Below, one piece after another: positions 25,169 through 37,306 of a DNA stretch of 64,000 nucleotides. The position numbers and the translations under genes were made by a program. This DNA comes from Macrocybe gigantea (lineage: Eukaryota > Basidiomycota > Agaricomycetes > Agaricales > Callistosporiaceae). Numbering within the stretch: position 1 is the stretch's first letter; each line of letters opens with the position of its first letter. The stretch is taken from positions 1 to 64,000 of the forward strand of contig SJRY01000299.1 of NCBI GenBank assembly GCA_011319805.1, in the 5' to 3' direction. The notes below the pieces were generated by a model. That model had not been told where the DNA came from. It was given only the letters and a program-made list of their open reading frames with translations, and ran no database searches.

Positions 25169-26625
25169 TCACTCCAGTGCCTTGCCGCGAGCTGCCTTGC
25201 TTGATCCGGTCCGCTGAACCCCGATGGGACGGCCGTTGACGACACTAGCTATCGGGCGGGTCTGAGTGTTGGGAACCGGTGAAGCAGATGTATCGTCGGC
25301 GGTCGAAGGTACTTGGTTGGCGGGGCGCGGCGGAACTGCGGGTGGAGTGATAGGACCAGAAGAAGTGTTGGGCGCAGTGATTGAGGCGGACCCAGGAGCG
25401 GGAATGGCGGCACTGTTTGCTGCGCCGGCGTTCGGAATACCGCCAGGGGGAGTGATTCCTGGAGAAGGGACGTCGGGCGCAGGAGCGTTTGGTGCAGGGA
25501 CATCAGGCGCAGAAGCGTTTGGTGTAGAGACACCGGGAGCAGGAACGTCGGGGGCCGGGACATCAGGTGCAGGCGTGTCGGGTGCAGGGGAGGCAACAGC
25601 GGGAGGGTTAGGTGCAGGTGCGGGAACGTCGGGGGCCGGGGTTGCAGGTGCGGGTGTATCGGGCGAGGGGACGTCGGGCGCAGAAGTATTGGGAATGGGG
25701 GTATCTGGAGTGGATGCGGATGCGGCATCTTGGGGTGCGACGCGCCCAGACGTGTCGCCACCAGAAGTGTGCTTCCAGATGCATCAGCTGCGGGGCCTCC
25801 AGACGGGGTGTTTCCCGAAGCGGAGGTATCTGAGCTCGTGCTGCCCGAGGCAGACGCCCCAGATGCAGGGCTTGCAGAGGAAGAGCTGTCGGGTGGGGGA
25901 CGACGGGCGGTGGGCCGACAGGTGCTGGACCGTCAGGCGTCGGTGCGTCGGGGACGGGAGCACCAGGAGCTGAGGGCCGGGTTCTGGAATGCCGGTGCTG
26001 ATGTGTCAGGTGTGGTTGTACCAGGAGCAGGAGTGTCGGGTGTTGGGACACCAGGTGCAGGGGCTCCAGGCGCGACACCGCTGAGCACAGTTCCAGGAAC
26101 AGGCCACCGGGAGCGCTAGCGCCAGTGACAGCGCCAGGAATGACGATGTTGGACACGGCACTCGAATGGCGGAGCCAGGACCGCCAGATTGCTGCGAGCC
26201 GTCCGAGGGAACCACAGAAATGGTGACGCCGTCGGCGCTCAGATTGTTGGGCTGCGGACGGCAGCCTGGGGAGCCGGCGCACCAGAAGCGGAGCTCGGCA
26301 ACCCAGCTCTGAGATTCTCCAGCTGGGCCAGTAGATCCGACAGTGCGTTGGGTCCAGAGCCAGACCATTGTTGATCGTGGACTGGAGCGATGTGATGACA
26401 CTGCTAACTTGACCCTGGAGCGCCGGTGGTACTGCGAGGTTCGCGATGGTATCGCACACAGTCGAAACAGGCTAGATGTAGATTCTGAGTACTCAATCAA
26501 GCAAGCATGAGCGCTAGAGCCTACCCCGGAACAACCTGTCTACTTTGTACCCTTCGGGGAACATGTAAAGCGGACACGGCGCTCATCAGAGACAGGAGGG
26601 CCAGCAACTTCTGGAAGGAAGACAT
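25169..26625 (-). CDS. Secreted proline/alanine-rich repeat protein
   Basis: Exon 1 (26536-26625) encodes a clear signal peptide, MSSFQKLLALLSLMSAVSA, followed by LHVPRRVQSRQ. A 64-nt intron leads to exon 2 (25169-26471), beginning PVSTVCDTIANLAVPPALQ. The first part (about 120 residues) is helical and Ser/Leu-rich. The rest is a degenerate array of short units such as APAPDVP, TPDTPAP and APDVPSP, ending NGRPIGVQRTGSSKAARG. Exon 2 changes frame at least twice. The first break is at the G-run 26350-26352, where one added base restores DPNALSDLLAQLENL. Length modulo three fits two missing bases. Extracellular or wall-associated by inference. No enzyme domain. Confidence 0.6.
25440..26060. repeat. 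Short tandem coding repeats (Pro-Ala-Pro-Asp type)
   Basis: Degenerate repeats of about 9-18 nt built on GGTGCAGG / GGGACGTC steps fill most of this interval. Read on the minus strand they give APAPDVP-like units. They are GC-rich and prone to length change. They also produce long spurious reading frames on the other strands. Confidence 0.7.
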
Positions 26626-26930
26626 CACAGAGCTAGAAGGAGAGAAGGAGTGCAACGAAGGTGAGACTAGTGCGTATGAGCCCGATGGTGAGCTCAACAG
26701 CGCTACCAAGGCATACCTTTATACCATCGACGGTGGCTGTCGGTGTGCTGCTCGACGGCGGACGGTCATCCAATACAGTCATCCTCCAGATGAATAAGGC
26801 AATGCGCATTTACGGCCCATGTTGGAATATGCATATCGGGGAAGAGGTTCAAGTAGTTTGGGGCTGACGAGGACCCACAGAACATACTTATTAGGTAATC
26901 ATTTTCTAGATCGCCGTCTAGACAAGCTCT

Positions 26931-27805
26931 TTGCAGGTTGTAGGGCTGAGCTGTAATGGTCGTGGTAGCAGACTTCCGTATGAACTCGTCGAAATCGTCG
27001 TCAGTCTCCTCCACGACAAAACGACCCTTCTGAATTGCTCCTTGGTTTGTCGTCAATGGAGAGCAATCACGCTTCCCCTGCTTTTCTCATCCCTCACGTT
27101 CGATTTCCTTTGGAACCACTCCAAAGGGCATGACAGCCGCTCAGCCATTCGTGATGTTGTCCGCCGCACCTCCTCGCTCAACCGGTGCATCGATCACAAT
27201 CCACAGGCGGCGCACCATGTCAGAAATCTCACTTTGAGGAATTGTCGATGGGCTGATTCGGAAATGGACCATTGGCAAGGAGCGTTCTGGGAGGTGGCTC
27301 ACTTTTTGCGCCGGCTGCGAGGCGTCGAAGTGTTAACGCTAAGGAATGTATTACATTTCTCTCCCAGACGGCGTCAGGCGATGTCTAGGAGTCATCCTGG
27401 AATCTCCTTCTCTAATCAGCATCGACTTGGACAACCTCACTGTCTGGAAGCCAGTAGACATGGTAGAACTTTTGAGCTTCTCGCCATGTCTCCGCGTCCT
27501 CCACTCGTCATGTCAAGTCTGTTCACCCCTATGGCTGGGCTGATAAACGTCACCTCGAAAACCTTCAATCTGCGTTCCCCGATCCTCAGTCCATCTGCTT
27601 GCACGAGCTACACCTAGACTCGCCCAAGCCTCATTTCGACTGGATTTTCCAGTCTTCTTCGTGCTTCCATGTAAAGAACTTGAGGAGTGTCTATATTGCG
27701 AACTTCAGCCTATCGTCGCAGGTCACTGTCCAGGTATTGCAGGAGAAGACCTTCGCGACCGTGCCATGGGTTGACTGGGAAGGCGTGTTAATCCGTCGAC
27801 CTTAG
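26931..27805 (+). pseudogene. F-box protein gene, disrupted
   Basis: The first open segment carries a good F-box: LPYELVEIVVSLLHDKTTLL followed by CSLVCRQWRAITLPLLFSSL. Homology-like text continues through three frames. The first frame runs to TLRNVLHFSP, the second from ISLPDGVRRCLGVILES to LLSFSPCLRVLHSSCQ, and the third from HPYGWADKRHLENL to LRSVYIANFSLSS. No ATG is present in the first frame, so the start lies in a missing upstream exon or is lost. The breaks at about 27360 and 27525 each need two bases added or one removed, unlike the one-base G/C losses seen elsewhere. This favours real decay, though unrecognised introns are possible. Intact F-box proteins link substrates to SCF ubiquitin ligases. 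Confidence 0.55.
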
Positions 27806-28140
27806 TCGCATGTTGCATAGTCACCGGACTACATGTTTCCATTAGCCTCGAATTAGGATGTGATGTTGGCATTTTTTTGCCTGTCTTATATCGCATTACG
27901 ATCCACTCTGCAGTTCTCCGGCAACGAATGAACATTCTACACGATGCCTGGGGCACCATGTTCCCTTGGCATCAGGGAAGGTAGTCATTCAATCACACAT
28001 CAGAAAGAACGCCCAAGTCACCAAAAGGCATCGACCAGAACTAGAAGGCGTGAGATCGCCGACTTGCGCGCACAACAGTGACGACGATCCCCAGTGCCAA
28101 TCTATCGCCCAGCCAGCTCTACGACCTCCCGGCGTCACAA

Positions 28141-28260
28141 CGACGGGCCTCTGCCTACCTCTGGAAATCCTGGAGATAATCGTGAGCCAGATAAAGTACG
28201 ACACTCCGTCCTTGCCCAGATGAACCCGCCTCAGCCGCATTCGCCTACTATCTCAGCCAG
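28141..28260 (+). pseudogene. Second F-box fragment
   Basis: A short open stretch reads TTGLCLPLEILEIIVSQI then KYDTPSL, matching the start of an F-box like the neighbour 1.2 kb upstream. The frame then stops and no further leucine-rich part was recovered. Probably a relic of a duplicated F-box gene. Confidence 0.4.
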
Positions 28261-30836
28261 CATTCAATTTAAGGTGGCCGCTGTGAATGGGCGGTGTATC
28301 CAACCATACTCGCGGGTCCGCCGCTCACTATATGGCGCATCAGACGGCGTGCACTCGAGTTGCCCTTCGATTTTTCCTCCCAATCAAGCATTTAGCCCTT
28401 GGTGGACTATTATGAGGCAGATATTGACATGATGGCGTGGCGAGAGGCTTTTTAGAGCCCGATTCAGGTCTGGGGGGTCGAGATACTCTGTCTACGGGAC
28501 GCACATACGGTAGGATGCTCCCTCATGATGTCCGAAAAAAGCGTAAACACCATGCCTCAAAATCCAGTATTCAAGCAAACTGAATCCTGCCAATCGACGT
28601 TCAGGACAGCCCGTAGGGTCATAGAGACATTGATCCCCTCGCCGAATCTCAAAAGGGTGAGGTTGTAGACAGGCGGCTCATTGATTGCATCGTCAGAAGC
28701 ACGTATGGGAAGCCGCAGTCTGCTGCATGCAATGTATCTCGTCGATTTGCGACGACCGCTCTTTGATTGGGTGAGAGACCAAAGTTGTGACTTCATCCCT
28801 CGATTGCCGTGTACGAGGGTGGTCTGTCCGTAGAGGTTTTAGCGTCCTAACGAAAGGCGCCCTAACCAACTATCCACCAGTTGTGCGAAAGCCCTGACCG
28901 AGGCTTGGATTTCAAACGTACTGTTAGACTTGCTGTCATAGACTTTAAAAGCACGAATATCATTGAAAGAATGATAACGATTTGTAGCAATGTAAATGTA
29001 CGAGTGAGCGTTCACTGCGAGCGAAAATCTTGGACGAAAAATCCATAAGCCTTATTGAAACCCCTTCAATCAAAGCTTCGTCACTGCGAAAGACCAAGTT
29101 CGGTCTAAGATGTCCAGAATGTTTGGAAAATTCCGCAGATGACCAGCCCCGATGAGAAAGGGGTATCAGAGACCTCACTGGACTTGCGCCGCAAAATCAT
29201 CGCAGCTAGTCACAAATTTCGCTAAGGGAAAAGATGGACAGAATTCAGAGTTGAGAATTTCGAGACGTAATGAGAATGCAGAGGGGAGCGGAATGAGATG
29301 GGTGAAAGGGAACATGAGTCGACGGTCCTTTTTAAGCGCGCCATGCATTAGTTCACAGCATGACAAACGCAACTCAATTGGACGATAGATAATCAATCAG
29401 TGCCAAAAGGAGGACTGGATTGTGGGAGCGATGTGGGAGTACGCCGTTAATAGCTGCCGGCTAAAGACTTACCGAGATACAGGCCCGTTCCGAGCGCCAT
29501 GTAAAGAAATAGAAGTTTAGGCGCATTGTGGGATTATTCTGTCAAAAATTGGGCAGTTCAGGAAAAGAGACGTGAGCGCGATAGGATAACCCCGGGATCA
29601 AATGACAGAGAAGAGAGCGTGAAATGATGCAGACAGACATTTCGCCGCCTCAGCAGGTGATGTGCAGCAGACGTATGGCTCTGATAACTCCGGGAGAACA
29701 AAAGAGTAAAGTCTTTGGTACTTGTATGTGTTCGGCGAGTCCAGTCAATGTAAGTCGTTGAACTACGCATACCACTTCACAAGCGCCGCGTCTGGGCGGA
29801 GGAACTGTTTACGCGCCGGTCACGTGGTTATATGCGCACGGACCAAACAGAACCACTATAAGTGCACGAGCGCCTCCTTGTTGATTCCCCTAGAACATAC
29901 TCATCAGGATCTATTTTATAGAAACTGACCGAGTCTCGCATTTTTACAAATGCCACAACCTTCATATCCACTCGATGACAGTATGCACTCGCTCGTTCGA
30001 CAGAGAACATGATTCTTTCGACCCGGAGGAATCTCGATGACGTTTGGTTGGGCGGTTCGCTATGCTTGTGGGCTGGTGAACGGGACTAACCAGCGAGCGG
30101 AGTGCGTGTCTGATGGATATTCTTCAGTTGTATTGCGATTTAGATTGCAAATAGAGTCTTTACTGCTATCTCACGATGTGATTGATTTGATTTATGTCTT
30201 TTTATACATCGAGTTAGCGGAACATTGTCAGGAAAGATCCGGCCTTTGTGATGACCGGCATTTACCATGGATTTTTATTGCAACTACGAATAATGGAATC
30301 ATCCAACTGCTAGTTTCAGCAGCATTTCAATGCTGTATGTCCGAGACTCTGCTGCCAGAATAGGGAAGTGCCCTTGAACAACGAGACAAGGACCGACATC
30401 GCGGTTGCGCTGATGGACGGAAGTTTAAACTCCGCTTCAAGTTTTCGTGAGGGAAGGGGTTGTGTCGGCATTTCCCTCGATTTCTTCTTCACCTCGCATA
30501 GCACCGTCTCTCATCGTTGTCTGGCGCCTTCCTCAGTCCTTTGAGTCTATCTCCCCCTACTCCGTTGACAGGCGCAATTCCGATGGTCAGAGTCAGCGTA
30601 TTCGGACAATAGCGGAAGATCCCTTCCAGACAGCAATTGCGACTTTGGGCGGTCCAGGGCGCCCTCCTTTGCTTCGATAAAAAGCTGTTCGATGATAAAG
30701 GTATTCTTATTTCTCAATTTGATATGCGACAATTTGACTAAGTACATGAAAGCGCTGAAAGGAGAGCGGATTAGATCCTCGCCACGAAATCGATCGATGC
30801 AACGTACCGTAATAAATAAGACATATAGCCGGATGT
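28261..30836. other. Gene-poor accessory stretch
   Basis: About 2.6 kb with only short frames on both strands, for example 28557-28796, 28960-29178 and 29175-29396 on the minus strand. None has a domain I recognise. No RNA gene seen. Confidence 0.35.
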
Positions 30837-31682
30837 TCAACCCAGCAGCAACACCCAAGTGTTCGAATGGACGTCCCTTTTTAGCAGACCGACTTTCCCG
30901 AACCGTCTGCCCAAATAATCAAGGAACGTCATATTTCTTGAGCATGGGCACGCCGCTCCATCGTAATAATCGGAACTTGCGTAAGGGCTTTGTAGGACGT
31001 AACTCAAGTGCGATATATCAATGTTGACCAATGCATTTTCGATAGCAGCAAGCACGTTCCCCAGCGTAACGGCGCCCGGTGTCGCAGGCGAAGCGCAAAC
31101 CCGTATGATTGCCTTATTAGGCAACTCGATCTCAAGGACCCGCACAGCAGGCTTGGTCGCTGGGGGACAGATGTAATCGCCGTGATAACAATGTGTCTCC
31201 TCGTCTGTTCTTGTCCCCACGACCGATACTCCAGCACTGGGTGGATTTCAGGATTGTCCTCGGGAACATCTGGCAGTGGAACGCAGCGATAGAGTGATCT
31301 GATGTGATCAAGGCGGGAGGCGTGATACGGTGAGCGGAGTCTGCGCGTGATTGCCTCCGACCACACATTTGACCGCTGTTGGCCACCAGCTGCTGACTGG
31401 GACCAGTCCATGAGGTCTTCATTGTATCCCTGCCGGTACGACATGGCTGGCGAACCGTAGCCCTCTGTGTACTCTGGCGACGCCAGTGGATAGCTATCTG
31501 GGCTTGGCGCCATGGTCACCATGGCTGACGGTGGAAGCATGCCGAAACCTTCCGACTCTGCGGTCTCCCGCGTCGGCGACAACCACGACGTGCTGAGCAG
31601 GATACTCACGATCAGTATACGGTGAACCGTCTAGCGTCGCCAACACGTAGCGTCTTCTTGGGAGGATTATGGGCAGCCGCAT
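30837..31682 (-). CDS. DUF6699 protein 4
   Basis: Exon 1 (31610-31682) encodes MRLPIILPRRRYVLATLDG. A 52-nt intron follows, then exon 2 (30837-31557). One base must be restored at the G-run 31162-31166, which joins HIVITAITSVP to PATKPAVRVLEIELPN. The total then is 264 residues in phase. Domain landmarks are YRSWGQEQ, GAVTLGNVLAAIENALVNID, LSYVLQSPYASSDYYDG and TFLDYLGRRFGKVGLLKR. This copy is divergent: the usual R-V-D-F-L is replaced by T-F-L-D-Y-L. Function unknown. Confidence 0.72.
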
Positions 31683-33843
31683 CGCTGTCCTGTGTTCTCA
31701 AGCGGTGGATGGTGGTGGTTGAGGTTCAAGAAGGAAACGATCGGCGACCAGGACAGAATGTCGCCCCAAGATTAGGACTAAGTCAAGGTGCCATGTCACG
31801 CGTCACCATTTTACTTCTTAAAGTACGTGACGGTGATCACACGCGAAGACTATGATTTGTTCCCTCGTTTCGCCCAATCTGTCCCGTCCTCGGCCACCTG
31901 AAACAATGGGCCCCAGACTAATCTTTGGACAACACGAACTGGGCGTAGGGTTCTTACCAATGCAGCTCTCTGCCCGTCGTCCATACCGGCTTATGGTTCG
32001 TCGCCATTCACCTCGTGATGACTGCCCCTGCTTACTCCTCATTGGTTAGAACTTCTCTTATTCCACTTTATTCTCGTACATTCCATCCACGCCTGTCCCA
32101 AATCGGATGTGTTAATAGGAAAGGGTCCTTCCTTTGGCTTTGATTGCCTAATCTTCATGGCATACTCACGGGCATTGCCTTGCTAACCTCCCAACTCCTG
32201 CACATACTCCCTTTCTGGAGCCGTTATGCCCCTTGTCTAAAGCCAAATGTATTGGTACCGCAATGAATTAATCAATAATGCGAAAGTGGAAACCGGGTGC
32301 ATTTGCCACTCTGATGAACTTGTTGAAATCAACCCACCCACTCACGAGGCGGCCGATCTCTACGTGAGACAAAATCGAGTTAATGTGCATAATGGTTATG
32401 CGGTGATGTGGATGCCGAACAGCCCGTAGGAGGACCTGAAAAGTTAAGATGTGCCGTAACAGAGTGCATAACTTCGTTCCCGGGCCCTTCGTAATGCAGA
32501 GATGCGACGCGTTCCTCTACAAATTTGCCGGCTAGGCAACCAGAAGTCAGCTGAGTCGATACAAGCTTGGATGGGGTTAGCTATGGCAGCTATCTACGCA
32601 AAAGCCGATGCAAGTAATTGTAACGCGACAACGGACGAGCCAGGCGGTGCCTGGGCTGTCGAAAAAAGCGAAGTCAATCTGTCAAGTGTTACAGGGCTTG
32701 ATGGAAGCGCGAGGTGGAGGTCGCCGGCGGAGAGCATAACCACGATTATTGATTTACAGCGAATCTATTAAGTAACTTATCTCGCCTTCAAATAGAAGCA
32801 AGCGGCGTATTCCGTTCGCTGGAGGTCATATGGGTGATGGCATTTTCCATCGGACATGGAGCACTGTAAGCACTGCACTTGGCCATGGCTCCTCGGGCTC
32901 ATCGGATGATCAACCGAGGGACAAAAACCTCGACCGTAATCCCTCATATGGCTTAGGATGCAAACGAGTCCATAACCGTGAATATGGCATTTGGGATGCA
33001 GAGCGAAGTCCACGGCTAGCACCGCGACATCTGGGTAATGTGCCAGAGCTAATTCTGCGAAGAACGGAGATAGCCTTGCAAATCGTTACTTAATGCCGAG
33101 ATTTCGAGCGCCTACTTGGACTGGATTGGGTACCTCTGGGTGGGTCCGGCATCACCGGATGGTGGGGCACATGGGACACTCTGTTCTGCACAGAGATGCT
33201 GGTATCAAAAACGACCGTACTTCAACAATCTAAAGCTGAAGGGTATGCAAAGAGGCAGTGCAGATCATGGGCGCTTGTATTGGGCTATTTGGTACAGTGT
33301 GACAAGGAACGAACGTCCGCGGTACAACCTCGAAATCTAGAATTGCATAGCGTGAAACAAAAACTTACCAATTGTAGTGCGGAGGTTATAGAATACTCTT
33401 CCTTATGGCCTATGGCGATGCTTTCCACATAGAATCATGACCAATGCGGCGAATGGCTTCTTTTGGCAGGTGTCATTATTCAGGCACTCAAGTTTCTGAC
33501 ACTCGAGGCTGACAACCAGAACGACTTCACTTACACGCCTTCGGCTCGAAAAGATGGCTATTTGGGATCCAAACCAATTCCAAATCTTCAAGTGGCTTGG
33601 GGACTCATGCTCATTCATCCTCTGTACGTGGTTTGTTTCTGAGATGGTTTGAATAATTCAAGCCAAAATGTTGACCGACACAGACGCGAGTGAGTTTCGG
33701 AGAAAAGTGGTACTCGACATAGACGTTAGCAGGGCTACAGGCAAGTAAGCTTTGCAGCCAAGTCCCCGACACCAAATGACAATTTCTATTAACCTAGATA
33801 GGGTGTGTTATTATACAAGAATTCTCTGCAATATCGCAACTAC
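31683..33843. other. Gene-poor accessory stretch
   Basis: About 2.2 kb without a supported gene. Plus-strand open segments at 32502-32771 and 33116-33432 are short and unrecognised. Confidence 0.35.
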
Positions 33844-34365
33844 TTAGAAATATTCTTTCGTAACATGAGCGACGCAACACCTCATGTTAGGAACACAGGA
33901 TAAGCTCCAAAGATATATATTTCCCAGTAGGGCATCCTGGTTGAGCGGTCCATCCGGGTGATGAAATCCGTCAACAAAGCTACTCCACAGCAGTTCGACC
34001 TGGTGCCATCCGAGAGAGCACATCGTACGGGACAAATACGTCCGACGTACTTGGTTTTTGAATACACCAGAGAGAGGTGTATATGTCCGCAGCTGAAGAT
34101 GAGAACGCATGACACTCCGGATGCACTGGACCAGTTGCAGTGCCGTCCACAACCCGCGATCGACATGGATTTCTGCTATATGCATTGAATGGCTATGTAT
34201 ATGGATCACCGTGGTCATCGGGAGAGTGCTGAAAAATAGAGCAGATTTCTTGGACGGCTCCAGGTCAGAAGATATATTGATCGGGAATAAGCTTGTAGAG
34301 TGCGGTGACGAATTGGTCAGGGAATCATCGGAAGGTAGTCGGAAGGTCGGAATGCGGGGCGCCAC
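33844..34365 (-). CDS. Divergent DUF6699-like protein (start uncertain)
   Basis: An uninterrupted frame of about 173 codons. No ATG lies near its upstream edge (the first codon is GTG), so an upstream exon or a later start at about 34216 (MTTVIHIHSHSM) is likely. The central part, WTALQLVQCIRSVMRSHLQL then LSGVFKNQVRRTYLSR, sits at the right spacing and has the same helical pattern as the D-V-L...R-L and R-V-x-x-A-Y-x-x-R blocks of the other copies. The R-V-D-F-L block is not recognisable. The assignment rests on pattern and location and is weak. It could be a decayed copy. Confidence 0.4.
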   Translation of the reverse strand: MAPRIPTFRLPSDDSLTNSSPHSTSLFPINISSDLEPSKKSALFFSTLPMTTVIHIHSHSMHIAEIHVDRGLWTALQLVQCIRSVMRSHLQLRTYTPLSGVFKNQVRRTYLSRTMCSLGWHQVELLWSSFVDGFHHPDGPLNQDALLGNIYLWSLSCVPNMRCCVAHVTKEYF

Positions 34366-35329
34366 GGGCGACTAAATGGATCACTGAGCACAAAAATAAT
34401 CCCAGCAGAGCAAAATACCCCACTATGTCCTGTTAGCATGTACGAATCGTTGAATGACCTCTGTGGTTTAATACAAATCTCCCTCGACTCACAGAGTTCC
34501 ACGATTCAGCGGCACCCTGTCCGAGCTGGACGCGCAAAAGGCTATTAACCACAGAGTCATAATTGCGAGGATAGAATTACTATCTGCACGGGCCAAGGCA
34601 ACCTTCGTTAGGAGCCCTTTTCATTTATGGAATTGCGCCTTACTGGACAATGATATGGTGAGGAAAGGGGAGTCTAACGGACACAATGAGCAACGTACAA
34701 CACAAAGGCAAGGATGATAACTCACGTAACACAGAGCAAAAATCCACATCTCACAAATCGGTCAAGTTGTGCGTAATTTTTTTTTCTGGAAAAGACAAAG
34801 AGTGTCGATGGGCAGATTTTCGTCGATGACTGAAAGGCAAGTTTTATAGGAGGAACATGATAGCTGAAACGGTGAATACGCTGGAGTGCGTTGTACGAAA
34901 ATGAGATCTTACTGGGCGAGTTTTTGCCATATCAGAGTTCATGTAGGAACGGTGAACTCACTTTGACGGTCATGCTGGTACAAATCAAAAGGCAGCTAAA
35001 TGGGGAAACCAACTTCAACGAGCTAATGTCTGACTGATGATTCAATCACAGTTGATGAACTTGACAGCGATTCAGCAATTTAAACACACGGCCATATAGA
35101 CCGATTCAGCGGCCGAGGAGTGTAGTTGGCCTTGTTCCCAATTCGACGTTGCCTTCTCCTAAACCAACGCCAACAAAAACAAACATAACCGAAACATGAA
35201 CCGTCTAGGAGAAACCGACATTGTCAGCTATATCCGTTTCATAATGTTCTCTCATTCCTTCTCCTTATCGAAGCTCCCAGGCATCAGATGGTGGGTATAG
35301 TCATCCGGGTAGCGGTTTGCGGAGGCCGT
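34366..35329. other. Intergenic
   Basis: No supported gene in about 960 bp. AT-rich in its middle part. Confidence 0.4.
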
Positions 35330-35956
35330 TCATCTCGTATGCAATTCCCAAACGTCTGGGCTGTCACTTCGGCGAGCGAACCCTGTAAACACCACCATTC
35401 CACACAGAAAATCCACGCGCTTGACGCCTTTTGCCTTCTCCATCTCGTGTGCTGTGGCGTCCATGATCCTTTTGCATCGTCGTTTGTAAGCATCCTTTAC
35501 TCTGATCTGCCTTTCCGTTGTCGGAATTCTCATGAACTCTCCTTCCAGCACGCCCAGTCGAAGGATCCGATATAATCCTTCAAGGACGTCCCCTACCGTT
35601 AAGAACGTGTGTCCGCGCTGTGGCACCAAGGAAAGCCGCCACGGAAGATGTCGATGGATGATGCCGATTTTAGACATCGGCGGTCGAGCTGCGGGATCTG
35701 ATAACACGGACGGAGAGATCGATGGATGGATCTTGGCCGTTGATGGCGGGAGGGATAAATCGTATTGCAGCAGGAGTGAGTGGCTAGACGCCAATATAGG
35801 GTGGACTTGACGTTCTTCAAGCACGAGGTGAGTCGCAATATGGCTTTCTTGTTGAGATTCATCAGATCGGGGACGCTGAGGCTCAGTCGATCCGAGCGGT
35901 GGTGACGGGGATGGTCTTATGTATCGGCCTTCAAAACGTACGCGTCTTCCGGACAT
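35330..35956 (-). CDS. DUF6699 protein 6 (single exon, intact)
   Basis: A clean 208-residue frame from ATG 35956, chosen because the protein then begins MSGRRVRFEGRY like the copies at 49.7 and 52.8 kb. An in-frame ATG 33 bases upstream is possible. Domain: LPWRLSLVPQ, LTVGDVLEGLYRILRLGVLE, RIPTTERQIRVKDAYKRRC, AKGVKRVDFLCGMVVFTGF and a C-terminal DVWELHT. It is one of the closest relatives of proteins 7 and 9 on the far side of the transposon. Function unknown. Confidence 0.85.
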   Translation of the reverse strand: MSGRRVRFEGRYIRPSPSPPLGSTEPQRPRSDESQQESHIATHLVLEERQVHPILASSHSLLLQYDLSLPPSTAKIHPSISPSVLSDPAARPPMSKIGIIHRHLPWRLSLVPQRGHTFLTVGDVLEGLYRILRLGVLEGEFMRIPTTERQIRVKDAYKRRCKRIMDATAHEMEKAKGVKRVDFLCGMVVFTGFARRSDSPDVWELHTR

Positions 35957-37306
35957 GATGGAATCCCAAGCGATCTGCTGATATTCCACCCGGACGCGTA
36001 TGATGAGGGGAATTCTGCGTAATCCATGCGACCAATCTCGGAGTAGAGCCTTTTAGCGTTTTTTGAATATTCACATTTCGTGTGAAGTCGCATGACTCGT
36101 TCTCGTGGGGTCGGACTCGAAACCATCTTGTGACTTCTTGGAATGAGATCACAAAAGTTCTAACGTTCAGCCTTGGGCCTCCATCTCCTCTTCATCGAGC
36201 ACACGCATTTAAAAAAGATGATATCTCCGGTTGACGTTGAAGCTCAGTCCTCGTCTTATCGCATGATTGTCGTTGAGAGATCATGGGCTTCCTTTGCGAA
36301 AGCTCCGAACGAAAAGCACTGGATTGCATCTCCCTCGAGAGATTGAAGATCTGCTTAGGCCTTGCGCAACTGGACTGAACAAGATCGGGCAGCGAACAGC
36401 CAAAGACGAGATTTTCCACGGAGCCCAGCCTCCGTGGTGCTCGCGCGAAGCGCGTAGAACAATTTGACAAATGCTCAGGCACATGCTAAATGCCTCGGAT
36501 GCCTGATAGAGAAGCTAACTCCGAGGGATAGTACTTTGCATGCGATGCGCATATCTATCATCGGTCTCGGTGTGCAGGTTTAAGACAGAATACGTCCCAA
36601 ATGGATAGATTGTCTTCATGAAGCTCCAAATAGACAGGTATGAGCACCCGCTTTCTGGATGGAGAATAGACGTATCATCTAGAAGACCAGATGCTCGCAG
36701 GCTACTGATATGTAGAGTCACAAAACGACTGACAGGCGTTTCAGTGACAAGACTTCCTGGATGCGAAGGACGGAGTGCGTTGTAATGTTGTTCCAATTTC
36801 TCGGCTTCGCTATGGCGATGCCAATACCAGAATGGGCGGAACCACAGGAGATGCAAAGGCACGGTTGGCAGGGGAATTTCGCTTAGTCAGTGACCTCTCA
36901 GAGCCTTTATTTGGCACGATGCAAAATGACCTGAGTGGTATCTGATTCTTCCCATTTGCAGAATCACCGAGGAACCTCAGGCGCAGTTCGGCGATGCAGT
37001 TCATACAGGCAGTCATACGGAAGTGCGGCGGAAGTTTTACGGGAAGTGCAAATTGGAATATCATACACTCTCACTTGCTGGCACATAACACTTCTGCACG
37101 TATTATTTTTATTCTCTACTGAATGTACAGGCAAAAAGAAGGATGAATATTATGGTAGGGGGGGTGGCAGACAACAAGATCATTAGGCAGCATGAGGAAC
37201 AAGCGGCGTCACGTCAAACAAGGGATAAGACATTGGTCCAAAAAAACATGGGCCGGACCAATCACCGCGGCCGATGAATAACAAAAAATCTCATTCTCAA
37301 GAATGC
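35957..37306. other. Region between the DUF6699 array and the KDZ element
   Basis: No supported gene. A minus-strand open segment at 36515-36862 (with VSRFVTLHISSLRASG) is unrecognised. A perfect 8-bp inverted repeat (37232-37239 and 37255-37262) lies close to the transposon's outermost gene. Confidence 0.35.

Noticed and set aside
25266..25973. Long Gly/Ala/Ser-rich plus-strand reading frame
   Set aside because: It is the antisense of the PAPD repeats of the secreted protein. GC-rich tandem repeats open several frames at once, and only the minus strand has a signal peptide and spliced start.
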